Assembly: GCA_021771755.1 (NCBI GenBank)
Contig: JAETOL010000001.1
Span: 62,001 to 126,000, forward strand
Direction of reading: 5' to 3'
Length of the DNA stretch: 64,000 nt
Source: Lachnospiraceae bacterium
GTDB lineage: Bacteria > Bacillota > Clostridia > Lachnospirales > Lachnospiraceae
The position numbers and the translations under genes are program-made. Within the stretch, counting starts at the first letter, position 1, and each line of letters opens with the position of its first letter. The notes below the pieces were generated by a model. That model searched no databases. It saw only the letters and a program-made list of their open reading frames with translations, and was not told where the DNA came from. Below, piece after piece: positions 25,714 to 33,370 of this stretch.

Positions 25714-26841
25714 TCAAAACTCAAACGCAAGTATCTTGTCTGTAATATATTCCACATCAGACATAGACAGATTATAAAACATAGGCAGGCGAAGAAGACG
25801 TTCGCTCTCTTTTGTAGTATAAACATCTTCTCCAAAAAACCTTCCAAATTTCTCTCCTGCCGGTGAACTGTGCAGCGGTACATAATGAAAAGCTGTACAG
25901 ATTCCGTTTTCTTTCAGGTAGGAGATCAGCCGGCTTCTTGTTTCAAGATCTTTTACCTTGATGTAATACATATGTGCATTATGCCTGCATCCATCCGGCA
26001 CAACAGGTCTCTGGATTTTTTCCTGTTCCTCCAGAACCTTCAGTCCTTCATTATAATAATCATAAATCTGATGACGCTTACCATTGATTTTCTCTGCCTC
26101 TTCCAGCTGGGCATACAGATAGGCCGCATTCATTTCACTTGGAAGATAAGAAGAACCATAGTCGATCCATCGGTATTTATCTACCTGTCCTCGGAAAAAT
26201 TTACTCCTGTCCGTTCCCTTTTCTCTGAGAATCTCTGCCTTTTCCTGATATTCATTTTTCTGGAATACAAGAGCGCCGCCCTCTCCCATAGTATAATTCT
26301 TTGTTTCATGGAAACTGTAGCATCCAAAATCTCCAATTGTTCCCAGCGCTTTTCCGTGGTAATAAGCCTCCACACCTTGCGCAGCATCTTCAACTACTTT
26401 CAGATTATATTTTTTTGCCAGTTCCATGATCTTGTCCATTTCACAGGATACCCCTGCATAGTGGACCGGTACCACAGCCTTTGTTTTCTCTGTAATAGCC
26501 CCTTCGATCAGTTTTTCATCTATATTCATAGTATCCGGCCGGATATCTACAAACACGATCCTTGCCCCCCGGAGTACAAAAGCATCAGCCGTAGATACAA
26601 AGGTATAGGAAGGCATGATCACCTCATCTCCCGGCTGAATATCACAAAGGAAAGCCGCCATCTCCAGTGCATGTGTACAGGATGTTGTCAGAAACACCTG
26701 AGAAGCCTGAAATCTGTCCTTCATCCACTGAGAGCAGAGTTTTGTATATTTACCGTCTCCACAGAGCATTCCCTGGTCTACGGCATCTTTGATATAGTTC
26801 AGTTCTTTCCCTACAAGAGCAGGTCTGTTAAAATCTATCAT
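25714..26841 (-). CDS. wecE: dTDP-4-keto-6-deoxyhexose 4-aminotransferase (WecE/RffA-like, DegT family)
   Basis: A PLP-dependent sugar aminotransferase. Against dTDP-4-keto-6-deoxyglucose the WecE family makes dTDP-4-amino-4,6-dideoxygalactose (dTDP-Fuc4N). Seen in the 375 residues: DFNRPALVGKELNYI and MLCGDGKYTK near the N-terminus, TTSCTHALEMAA, PSYTFVSTADAFVLRGA, VVEDAAQGVEAYY and the PLP lysine in SFHETKNYTMGEGGAL (about residue 182). Its substrate is the RfbA/RfbB product. It overlaps the upstream GT2 gene by four bases (ATGA), linking the amino sugar to that transferase. The related VioA/ArnB specificities cannot be excluded by eye. Confidence 0.9.
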   Translation of the reverse strand: MIDFNRPALVGKELNYIKDAVDQGMLCGDGKYTKLCSQWMKDRFQASQVFLTTSCTHALEMAAFLCDIQPGDEVIMPSYTFVSTADAFVLRGARIVFVDIRPDTMNIDEKLIEGAITEKTKAVVPVHYAGVSCEMDKIMELAKKYNLKVVEDAAQGVEAYYHGKALGTIGDFGCYSFHETKNYTMGEGGALVFQKNEYQEKAEILREKGTDRSKFFRGQVDKYRWIDYGSSYLPSEMNAAYLYAQLEEAEKINGKRHQIYDYYNEGLKVLEEQEKIQRPVVPDGCRHNAHMYYIKVKDLETRSRLISYLKENGICTAFHYVPLHSSPAGEKFGRFFGEDVYTTKESERLLRLPMFYNLSMSDVEYITDKILAFEF

Positions 26842-27806
26842 TCTTTATTTCCCTGTTTTTCTTCTTCCTTATTATCAGCGGTTTCAGAAACATTCTCCTT
26901 GTCCCGTATCACATACTGGGGTGTTTTGTTCACATTCAGCATCAGCTTGCCCAGATATTCTCCGACAATTCCCAGCATCAGAAAACAGATGCCAAACAAT
27001 ACCAGCATCGCACACATCAGGGAAGACCAGCCAATGGTCACAGACGGATTCAAAAGTTTACGGATAAAAACAACCACCGCGCCAATGAAACCCGCTGCGG
27101 AAAACAACGTTCCAAAAAATGTCGCAAGTCGAAGAGGAATCACTGTAAAGTTCAGACAGGACATAAAGAGCTTCAGTCCTCTTCTGAAATTATAATTGGA
27201 GGTTCCCACTTCTCGTTCAAAATGCTCGATCTCTATGTTTGCGATATTATGTGTGGTACGGAAAAACAGTACCTGGAGAAAGGTATTGTAACCGTCATAT
27301 TTTACAACTTCATCTCTTACATATTTCCTGCAGCACCAGAAACTGCTCATCTGAATATCCTTTGGACGATCCAGAAGATGCCACAAAAGAAAACGGCTCA
27401 CTGCGCCTGTCAGGTTTTTAAACCAGGAAAATTTCCTTTGCTTAAACACACCGAACACAATGTCATAGCCTTCTTCCATTTTATCCAGAAACTGCGGAAT
27501 CTGGGAAGGATGATTCTGCATATCGTCATCCATTCCCAGGATCAGATCTCCCTCAGCATAGTTCATTCCTGCCATAATGGCATTATGCTGCCCAAAATTT
27601 TTCGCAAGATTAATTCCTTTTACATTCGGATATTTCCCGGCCAGTGCATGAATAGACTTCCAGGTATCATCTCTGGAATAGTCGTTTACAAGCACAAACT
27701 CACACTCATAATCTTTCAGTTTCTCAAATTCTTCTATTGCAAGCTCTACCACCTTTCCGATGGTGTGCTCTGAATTGTAGCACGGTATGACAATCGATAC
27801 CAGCAT
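26838..27806 (-). CDS. Polyprenyl-phosphate glycosyltransferase, ArnC/CsbB/DPM1-like
   Basis: A GT2 enzyme that should load one sugar onto undecaprenyl phosphate at the inner face of the membrane. From ATG 27806 (GAGGGAG just upstream) it has 322 residues: SIVIPCYNSEHTIGKVV at the start, VNDYSRDDTW, LGMDDDMQNHPSQIP (the ArnC/DPM1 metal box), RKFSWFKNLTGAVSRFLLW and two C-terminal membrane helices (about 225-250 and 258-285). It sits between the aminotransferase and a pair of small flippase-like genes, the same set of functions as ArnB-ArnC-ArnE/F. A longer start would overlap the upstream gene. Confidence 0.88.
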   Translation of the reverse strand: MLVSIVIPCYNSEHTIGKVVELAIEEFEKLKDYECEFVLVNDYSRDDTWKSIHALAGKYPNVKGINLAKNFGQHNAIMAGMNYAEGDLILGMDDDMQNHPSQIPQFLDKMEEGYDIVFGVFKQRKFSWFKNLTGAVSRFLLWHLLDRPKDIQMSSFWCCRKYVRDEVVKYDGYNTFLQVLFFRTTHNIANIEIEHFEREVGTSNYNFRRGLKLFMSCLNFTVIPLRLATFFGTLFSAAGFIGAVVVFIRKLLNPSVTIGWSSLMCAMLVLFGICFLMLGIVGEYLGKLMLNVNKTPQYVIRDKENVSETADNKEEEKQGNKE

Positions 27807-27822
27807 CTTTTCTCCCTCGTTT

Positions 27823-28167
27823 CTATAGGTTAAATATAAAGATTCCTGCAAGGATCAGGGCAAATCCCATAAGTTTCCTTTTGCTGAATCTTTCTTTCAA
27901 AAAGAAATATCCCATTACCGAAACAAAAATATATCCTGTAGATTCCAGAATCGGCGACATAGAAAGCGGCAGATTCCGCAGTGCCAGCATAGTAAGGATC
28001 ACAGAGCAGAAAAAAAGGCCGTAGGCTCCGATCACCATGGGATTCAGATACTCCTTCAGCGGACTGTCATATATTTTGTTTGCTGCTTTTTTCAGAATGA
28101 TCTGGGAAACGGATGAGATAAATACAGATAAAAGCATAATACATACCGATATCTGAAAACTGCTCAA
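27823..28167 (-). CDS. Half-size EamA/SMR transporter, flippase subunit candidate
   Basis: 114 residues with four membrane helices. It ends with the EamA pattern LPLSMSPILESTGYIFVSVMGYFFLKERFS followed by KLMGFALILAGIFIF. Starts with TTG overlapping the previous stop (TTGA), with GGTGAG upstream. Single four-helix members work as pairs; ArnE and ArnF form such a pair that flips undecaprenyl-phosphate aminoarabinose. Position between the ATP-grasp genes and the ArnC-like transferase supports the same role for the sugar made here. Not proven from sequence alone. Confidence 0.8.
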   Translation of the reverse strand: MSSFQISVCIMLLSVFISSVSQIILKKAANKIYDSPLKEYLNPMVIGAYGLFFCSVILTMLALRNLPLSMSPILESTGYIFVSVMGYFFLKERFSKRKLMGFALILAGIFIFNL

Positions 28168-28547
28168 TGCTTCTCACCGCCCTTCTCAAAATTTTCTGAT
28201 GTTACCAGACAGATTCCGGCAAAGATAACCACTGCTCCGGCAATCATATTCCAGGTAATCTTTTCACCAAAGATCAGCGCTCCCCAGATGATCCCCCATA
28301 TCAGCGTCACAGGACGGTTCGCATATGCCACTGTCAAAGGCATGCGTTTCAGGATTTGCTGCCAGATCACTGCATAACCGAACATGATCACAAATACCAG
28401 TCCAAACCAGAAAATAAACTGCAGTGAAAAAATATGATCTGCATATCCGGAGGCCAGCTTGGAACAGACGCCGCTTAAAGAACTGAACAAAAGGCTGATA
28501 TGAAGCAGCAGATATGTACTTTTTTTTGAGTCATGGTCATTTCTCAT
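28164..28547 (-). CDS. Half-size EamA/SMR transporter, second subunit
   Basis: 127 residues, four membrane helices after a polar N-terminus (MRNDHDSKKST). The motif KRMPLTVAYANRPVTLIWGIIWGALIFGEKITWNMIAGAVVIFAGI matches the EamA/SMR family. It probably forms a heterodimer with the overlapping next gene. In Gram-negatives the paired ArnE/ArnF genes have the same size and topology. It follows the ATP-grasp gene by 15 bases. Confidence 0.8.
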   Translation of the reverse strand: MRNDHDSKKSTYLLLHISLLFSSLSGVCSKLASGYADHIFSLQFIFWFGLVFVIMFGYAVIWQQILKRMPLTVAYANRPVTLIWGIIWGALIFGEKITWNMIAGAVVIFAGICLVTSENFEKGGEKH

Positions 28548-28562
28548 GTTATTCTCTCACAA

Positions 28563-29756
28563 TCATACTGTAAATTCAATGTTAATTTTCGACAAAATAT
28601 CGCCCAGACGCGTTTCGCAGGCATCCAGATCTTTTCCGGTCAGGATCACCTGACCAATTCGGTCTCTTCCATTTTCGTAACGGTTCACCTGATCTCCCGG
28701 CTGAATATTAAAAGAGAGATCCACAATATCCTCTGCAGGCACATTTGTATTATGGATTTCTTTTACAATACCGCTTCTGTCTGAGGTCAGTATCTTGGAA
28801 AGGCTGGACTGACGCGGGATATGACCTTCAAACAGCTTTTCCGGTTCCATATCCATGGCAAGCCGCACAATCGCCTCATAATAATTGATGCCGTAATACA
28901 AGCCAACAGTTTCCGGCAAACAGGTCGCACCTGCCCTTCCGGTGATTTCAATCACATAAATCTTTCCATCTTTTTCAATCAGGTCACAGTTCACTGCACA
29001 ATTATCAAGCCCTACCGCCTGAATGGCAAGCATCACCTGATGCTTCACCTTCTCTCCCAGCATCTCCTGTTTTCTGTAAGGAACAGAATGTCCTACCGGT
29101 GTCGGCACATAACTTTGGAAAGCATCAATGTTATTAGGAAGGCAGTAAAGAAGCTTCCCGTTGGAGATCATAGCCTCACAGCCAAGGGTTTCTCCTTCAA
29201 TAAATTCTTCTGCCAGACAGTAATCTTTTCCGGTAGCTTTCATCGTGTCTTCATACCGCTCAAATGCTTCTTCCTTTGTATCGCACCGAAAAATCCCTCG
29301 GCTTCCCATCAGGTCTACTGCCTTAAGGACTACAGGAAATTCCAGACATTCCAGAGCCTCAGCAAGCTCTTTCCTGTTTCGGATACAGATATGACGGGCG
29401 CAGTTTACTCCGCCTGCCATAAAAGCTTCCTTCATCTTAAACTTATTGCTGCTGATTTCTGCCGCTTCCGCGCTCAGTCCTTTCAGTCCGAGCTGCTCAC
29501 ATGCATAACCCAGAGCTCTTACTCCGGTATCCAGACAGCAGGTAGCGATACCATCTACATGGAACTTTTCTGCCGCCTCATATACAGCCGCAGGATCTGA
29601 TATATCCGTGTACGTATATTCGTCTGCCGCCTGAAATCCCGGCCAGTCTCCCGGAATGCTGGCAGCTACTGTAGAAATACCCAGTTTTTTTGCTTCCTGA
29701 TAAAGAGGAAGCTGAGAATAACTGGCGCCAAGAATCATTAATTTTTTCATAGTCAA
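28563..29756 (-). CDS. ATP-grasp ligase (carboxylate-amine ligase type)
   Basis: 397 residues in three ATP-grasp subdomains. A Rossmann-like N-terminus (KLMILGASYSQLPLYQEAKKLG) comes first, then the ATP-binding lid (FPVVLKAVDLMGSRGIF near residue 140, AEEFIEGETLG near 190) and the metal site (AVNCDLIEKDGKIYVIEITGRAGATCLPE near 265). Such enzymes activate a carboxylate as acyl-phosphate and join it to an amine. It starts at TTG 29756 overlapping the fusion gene stop (TTGA), with GGAGGAG in place. The substrate is unknown; with an amino-sugar transaminase in the operon, an amino acid joined to a 4-amino sugar is the leading idea. Confidence 0.85.
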   Translation of the reverse strand: MTMKKLMILGASYSQLPLYQEAKKLGISTVAASIPGDWPGFQAADEYTYTDISDPAAVYEAAEKFHVDGIATCCLDTGVRALGYACEQLGLKGLSAEAAEISSNKFKMKEAFMAGGVNCARHICIRNRKELAEALECLEFPVVLKAVDLMGSRGIFRCDTKEEAFERYEDTMKATGKDYCLAEEFIEGETLGCEAMISNGKLLYCLPNNIDAFQSYVPTPVGHSVPYRKQEMLGEKVKHQVMLAIQAVGLDNCAVNCDLIEKDGKIYVIEITGRAGATCLPETVGLYYGINYYEAIVRLAMDMEPEKLFEGHIPRQSSLSKILTSDRSGIVKEIHNTNVPAEDIVDLSFNIQPGDQVNRYENGRDRIGQVILTGKDLDACETRLGDILSKINIEFTV

Positions 29757-31921
29757 AGATCATTCTCCTCCAGGAAATCAAAAAATAAAGGGGTTCCTCC
29801 TGTATGGAGAAACAGAATATTTTTATCATGAATCTGGTGTTCTTCCAGATATCTTACCATACCATAAAAAGCCTTTCCTGTATAGGTCATATCAAGAGGT
29901 ATTCCCTCTTCGCCGTATATTTTCCTGATGATATCCGCTGTTTTAGAAGAATAGCGTCCATATCCGTCTCCCAGATATTCATCTGTAAAATAAATATGAT
30001 CTTCCAGAGCTTCCGGGAAACTATGTCCAAATTTATCCGCATACACCTTAAGATCAGAGGCAATGACCTCTTTTCCTCTTTTTTCATTTCTGGAAACAGA
30101 GATACCGATGATCTTTCTGTTATCTCCTGCTTTCAGGCTTCCTGCAAGCAGTCCGGCCTGAGTCGCATTGGTGCTGGATGCCAGAAATATATAATCAAAA
30201 TGAAGCCCCTTTTTTTCTTCCTGACGGCAGATTTCCTCGTATGCCTCCGCATAAGCCTCCATGGGAACCCATTCCCGTCCCTGGCCTTTTGTATTTCCAT
30301 AAATATAATAAGGGCGATATCCTTTTTCTGTCAGCTCATCCATCGCCAGCTGCACAGCATTCGCAATTCCGGTTTTTCCACAGGGAATCTCTCTTACTCC
30401 CATGGCCCGGATCACCCGGCTGTTCTGAGTCTCTTTGTGCTCTTTTATATCTTCTGTATTATGGACCATATAGCAAGGCATTCCCAGTTCATGACAGAGA
30501 GTTGCCAATATCCGGCAAAGATTGGAATGATAATTTCCATAAATGATCATACTGTCACAAAGCTCTCTTTTCATATCTTCCAGAAATTTCTGAGCAAAGC
30601 GAACTTTATTTCCACCAAAAGAAAATGGCAGGAGATCGTCTCTCTTCATATAAAAATGATTGCAGGGGATATGTGCTGATGATATCTGCCAGCCCGGAAT
30701 CTCCGGTGCCTTCCAGCTGATTTCTCCTCCGGAAAATCTCAGTTTCTGTACCGGTGTTTCCGGAAGTTCTTTCAGAGGATTTTCCCATGGTCCATGATGG
30801 AGAAGCTCTTCCATTTCTTCGTGGGAATCTGCCTGCAGGATAAAGAATCCCGGTCGGCTTCCACTGTCCACAATGTTTGCTTTTTTTACTGTGCCTTCTA
30901 TCACCACTTTGCGCAGCTTATCCGGATGTTTTTCCTGCAGTTCAGCAAGCAGCTTCTGATCGTTCTCATTCATAAGAAAACGAATAGCCGCCACATGTCT
31001 GTCTGGCGCTTTTAATACCGGTGGTTTTCCAGATGCCGTATCTACTACCATTCCTACAAAATCCTGCCCGGTAGAAAGAGGGACCAGATCAGAACCAATA
31101 CAGTCTCCTCCCATACGGGAGCCAATTTCAATAATACGGATTTCTCCTGTTTTGCTGATCCGCAGTTCGCTGTGACCGGCTCCATATGCGATTCCCAGTG
31201 CATCCAGTGCTTTAAAGACGGTTTCTTTTACTCTGCATTCCACAGCTTCTGTCAAAGGCGCTGGTTGTATATGCGCCACTTCTATATAATGAGGGCTTCC
31301 TGTGGTGAATTTTTTGGTAATCGCCAGACAAGTATGATGCCCTTCATAGCTTATGGTCTCTACACTATACTCTGCGCCTTCTATATATTCTTCTACAATT
31401 GCCTTTTTTTCAAAAGACTGACTTACAGCACTAAAAACAGCGCCCGGCAGATCTTCCTCTTTATATACCTTGGTAATCGCTCTGCTTCCGGAACGATCTG
31501 TAGGCTTCACAATCACAGGGTATGACTGGGGATGAGCAGACTCGCCCTCTCCCACCGTTTCAAAAAATGGTACCGGAATGCCGGCTTTCTGAAAAGCAAG
31601 ACGCATAGAAGCTTTATTCGTAGAATTCTGAATGCATTCGCTGCTGTTTCCAGGAAGTCCTAATTTTTCTGACAGATACTGCACTGTAATATTTGCAAGA
31701 TCTGATCCGATCGTTGCCACTGCATCCGGCTGGATCTTTCTGCAGACATCCAGGATCTGATCTTTTTCTGTGATACTGATCTCATAAAAGAAATCTGCAT
31801 CTTCTGCGCCTGTGGCTCCTTCTCTCCAGGCAAACACATGCGTTTCATATCCCATTTCTTTCGCTTTTTGTATTAAAGGTCTCTGAAAATCATTTGCCCC
31901 GATGATCACAATCTTCTTCAT
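29753..31921 (-). CDS. ATP-grasp ligase fused to a PLP enzyme of the ACC deaminase/D-cysteine desulfhydrase family
   Basis: About 722 residues in two enzymes. The N-terminal ATP-grasp (to about residue 380) has KIVIIGANDFQRPLIQKA, VIVKPTDRSGSRAI, EEYIEGAEYSVE, HSELRISKTGEIRIIEIGSRMGGDCI. The C-terminal fold-type-II PLP domain (about 405-722) has KRDDLLPFSFGGNKVRFA, where the Lys of GGNK (near residue 440) binds PLP, plus YGNYHSNLCRILATLC, SSTNATQAGLLAGS and FLHTGGTPLFFDF, all hallmarks of the ACC deaminase/DcyD family. Family members act on D-cysteine, ACC or related amino acids. The fusion implies that one enzyme makes or removes an amino acid the other ligates. I use ATG 31921, with GAGGGTG upstream. 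It is the first gene of the large operon. Confidence 0.85.
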   Translation of the reverse strand: MKKIVIIGANDFQRPLIQKAKEMGYETHVFAWREGATGAEDADFFYEISITEKDQILDVCRKIQPDAVATIGSDLANITVQYLSEKLGLPGNSSECIQNSTNKASMRLAFQKAGIPVPFFETVGEGESAHPQSYPVIVKPTDRSGSRAITKVYKEEDLPGAVFSAVSQSFEKKAIVEEYIEGAEYSVETISYEGHHTCLAITKKFTTGSPHYIEVAHIQPAPLTEAVECRVKETVFKALDALGIAYGAGHSELRISKTGEIRIIEIGSRMGGDCIGSDLVPLSTGQDFVGMVVDTASGKPPVLKAPDRHVAAIRFLMNENDQKLLAELQEKHPDKLRKVVIEGTVKKANIVDSGSRPGFFILQADSHEEMEELLHHGPWENPLKELPETPVQKLRFSGGEISWKAPEIPGWQISSAHIPCNHFYMKRDDLLPFSFGGNKVRFAQKFLEDMKRELCDSMIIYGNYHSNLCRILATLCHELGMPCYMVHNTEDIKEHKETQNSRVIRAMGVREIPCGKTGIANAVQLAMDELTEKGYRPYYIYGNTKGQGREWVPMEAYAEAYEEICRQEEKKGLHFDYIFLASSTNATQAGLLAGSLKAGDNRKIIGISVSRNEKRGKEVIASDLKVYADKFGHSFPEALEDHIYFTDEYLGDGYGRYSSKTADIIRKIYGEEGIPLDMTYTGKAFYGMVRYLEEHQIHDKNILFLHTGGTPLFFDFLEENDL

Positions 31922-32083
31922 TCTTAACACCCTCATTTCTGTTCTGTCTTATATTTTATCATTTTATTGTCGGGCTTTCCATAAGTTTTTACAGTCTGTC
32001 TGACCTGATCCGGCATGCATCTGAGCACATCCTCGCGAAACATTTCTTTATCAGGAAAATTTGTACAAAATGTACTCTTTCCC
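31922..32083 (-). other. Leader of the large operon with a short open frame, promoter not found
   Basis: Between the rfbB terminator and the fusion gene there is no convincing sigma-A promoter. A minus-strand frame with no stop runs to 31933 (from ATG 32043, 36 codons, ending MIKYKTEQK) and touches an in-frame ATG of the next gene as ATGA. The frame can extend upstream through the terminator to 32160. It could be a leader peptide, a gene remnant or chance. No family is recognised. Confidence 0.3.
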
Positions 32084-32129
32084 AAAAAACAATGCTGCAG
32101 TCCCGGAGTCACCTCACGAACTGCAGCAT
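32084..32129 (-). terminator. Terminator after rfbB
   Basis: Minus strand: ATGCTGCAGT (32129-32120) and its complement (32101-32092) form a 10-bp stem around an 18-base loop. It is followed by TGTTTTTT (T-run 32089-32084). It separates rfbB from the large downstream operon. Confidence 0.75.
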
Positions 32130-32182
32130 ATAACTTTCTGGAAGAATTTCCAGAATTCACCTGACAATCTCTTTCGGAAAAA

Positions 32183-33265
32183 TCATTTTGTTTTATACAT
32201 ATCCTCGTAATATTTCTGATAGTCCCCGCTTGTCACGTTTTTCATCCAATCCTCATTTTCGAAAAACCATTTGATCGTCAGACGGATTCCATCTTCAAAA
32301 CAAGTTTCCGGATACCAGCCAACCTCTTCTTTGATCTTATCAGGAGCAATGGCATATCGGCGGTCATGTCCCTTACGATCTTCTACATAAGTGATCAGAT
32401 TCTCACTGACAAGTTCTCTTCTGGGATCTCCTTCCGGAAGCATTTCCTGAAGAGTATCCAGAATAATATGGATAATCTGGATGTTCTGTTTTTCATTATG
32501 TCCGCCAATATTGTAAGTTTCAAAAAGGCGTCCCTTTTCCTGAACCATATCAATTCCCTTGGCATGATCCATAACATACAGCCAGTCACGAACATTCTTT
32601 CCATCTCCGTATACCGGAAGCTTCTTACCCTGAAGTGCATTATTGATAATCAGCGGAATGAGCTTCTCCGGGAACTGATATGGTCCATAGTTATTGCTGC
32701 AGTTTGTAATATTTGCCGGGAATTTGTAAGTATCCATATAAGATTTTACCAGCATATCAGAAGAGGCCTTACTTGCAGAATACGGACTATGCGGATCATA
32801 AGGGGTAGTCTCATAGAAAAAGCCACCCTCATCCTCAAGAGATCCATATACCTCATCCGTAGAAACATGAAGGAATTTTTTATCTGGTTTAAAGGTTCCG
32901 TCAGGAAGTTCCCATGCAGCTTTTGCTGCATTGAGCATAACCAGTGTTCCCAGCACGTTTGTTTTTACAAACACTTCCGGATTGCGAATACTTCTGTCCA
33001 CATGACTCTCTGCTGCAAAATGAACAACACGATCAATGTCATTTTCATCAAAAATCTTCATGATAGCTTCGCTGTCACAGATATCCGCCTTTACAAAGGT
33101 ATAGTTGTCTCTGTTTTCAATATCCTTCAGGTTTTCCAGATTTCCTGCATAGGTCAGCTTATCCACATTGATGATGCGGATCTCATTGTCATATTTCTGA
33201 AACATGTAGTGGATATAGTTGGATCCTATAAATCCTGCTCCGCCTGTTACCAGATATGTTCTCAT
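32183..33265 (-). CDS. rfbB: dTDP-glucose 4,6-dehydratase
   Basis: Makes dTDP-4-keto-6-deoxyglucose, the branch point between rhamnose (RfbC, RfbD) and the 4-amino sugar (WecE-like). The 360-residue extended SDR shows VTGGAGFIGSNYIHY at residues 6-20, FAAESHVDRSIRNP near 80, HVSTDEVYGSL near 130, the catalytic YSASKASSD near 160, and NNYGPYQFPEKLIP. Standard for RmlB. It has its own terminator and is separated from rfbA, rfbC and rfbD by seven genes or more. AGGAGG lies 9-10 bases before the ATG, right beside an inverted repeat. Confidence 0.97.
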   Translation of the reverse strand: MRTYLVTGGAGFIGSNYIHYMFQKYDNEIRIINVDKLTYAGNLENLKDIENRDNYTFVKADICDSEAIMKIFDENDIDRVVHFAAESHVDRSIRNPEVFVKTNVLGTLVMLNAAKAAWELPDGTFKPDKKFLHVSTDEVYGSLEDEGGFFYETTPYDPHSPYSASKASSDMLVKSYMDTYKFPANITNCSNNYGPYQFPEKLIPLIINNALQGKKLPVYGDGKNVRDWLYVMDHAKGIDMVQEKGRLFETYNIGGHNEKQNIQIIHIILDTLQEMLPEGDPRRELVSENLITYVEDRKGHDRRYAIAPDKIKEEVGWYPETCFEDGIRLTIKWFFENEDWMKNVTSGDYQKYYEDMYKTK

Positions 33266-33286
33266 ATTATTTTTTCCTCCTAAGAA

Positions 33287-33366
33287 GAGGCTGTCACTCT
33301 TCCTGTCCCTTCCGATCGATATAAATTTTCTCTCTTCGGAACAGTTCTGTAACAGCCTCCTTTTTT
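33287..33366. repeat. Imperfect inverted repeat between the L,D-transpeptidase and rfbB genes
   Basis: The outer arms GAGGCTGTCAC (33287-33297) and GTAACAGCCTC (33349-33359) enclose inner arms TTCCGA (33310-33315) and TCGGAA (33336-33341). In minus-strand RNA the outer stem is fully paired with one G-U. The run of six T lies on the plus side (33361-33366), where no gene ends, so it is not a textbook terminator for the leftward transcript. It could be an attenuator or a small dispersed element. Confidence 0.5.
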
Positions 33367-33370
33367 ATCA

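Noticed and set aside
25870-27195. 441-codon plus-strand frame opposite the aminotransferase and GT2 genes
   Set aside because: It spans two genuine coupled genes on the minus strand and its translation is low-quality shadow sequence.
32366-33283. 305-codon plus-strand frame opposite rfbB
   Set aside because: rfbB motifs on the other strand are unambiguous; the frame has no ribosome site and no known domain.
33287-33366. Simple intrinsic terminator of the L,D-transpeptidase gene
   Set aside because: On the leftward transcript the stem is followed only by TTCTTA and then a ribosome site; the T-run is on the opposite strand. Kept as an inverted repeat instead.
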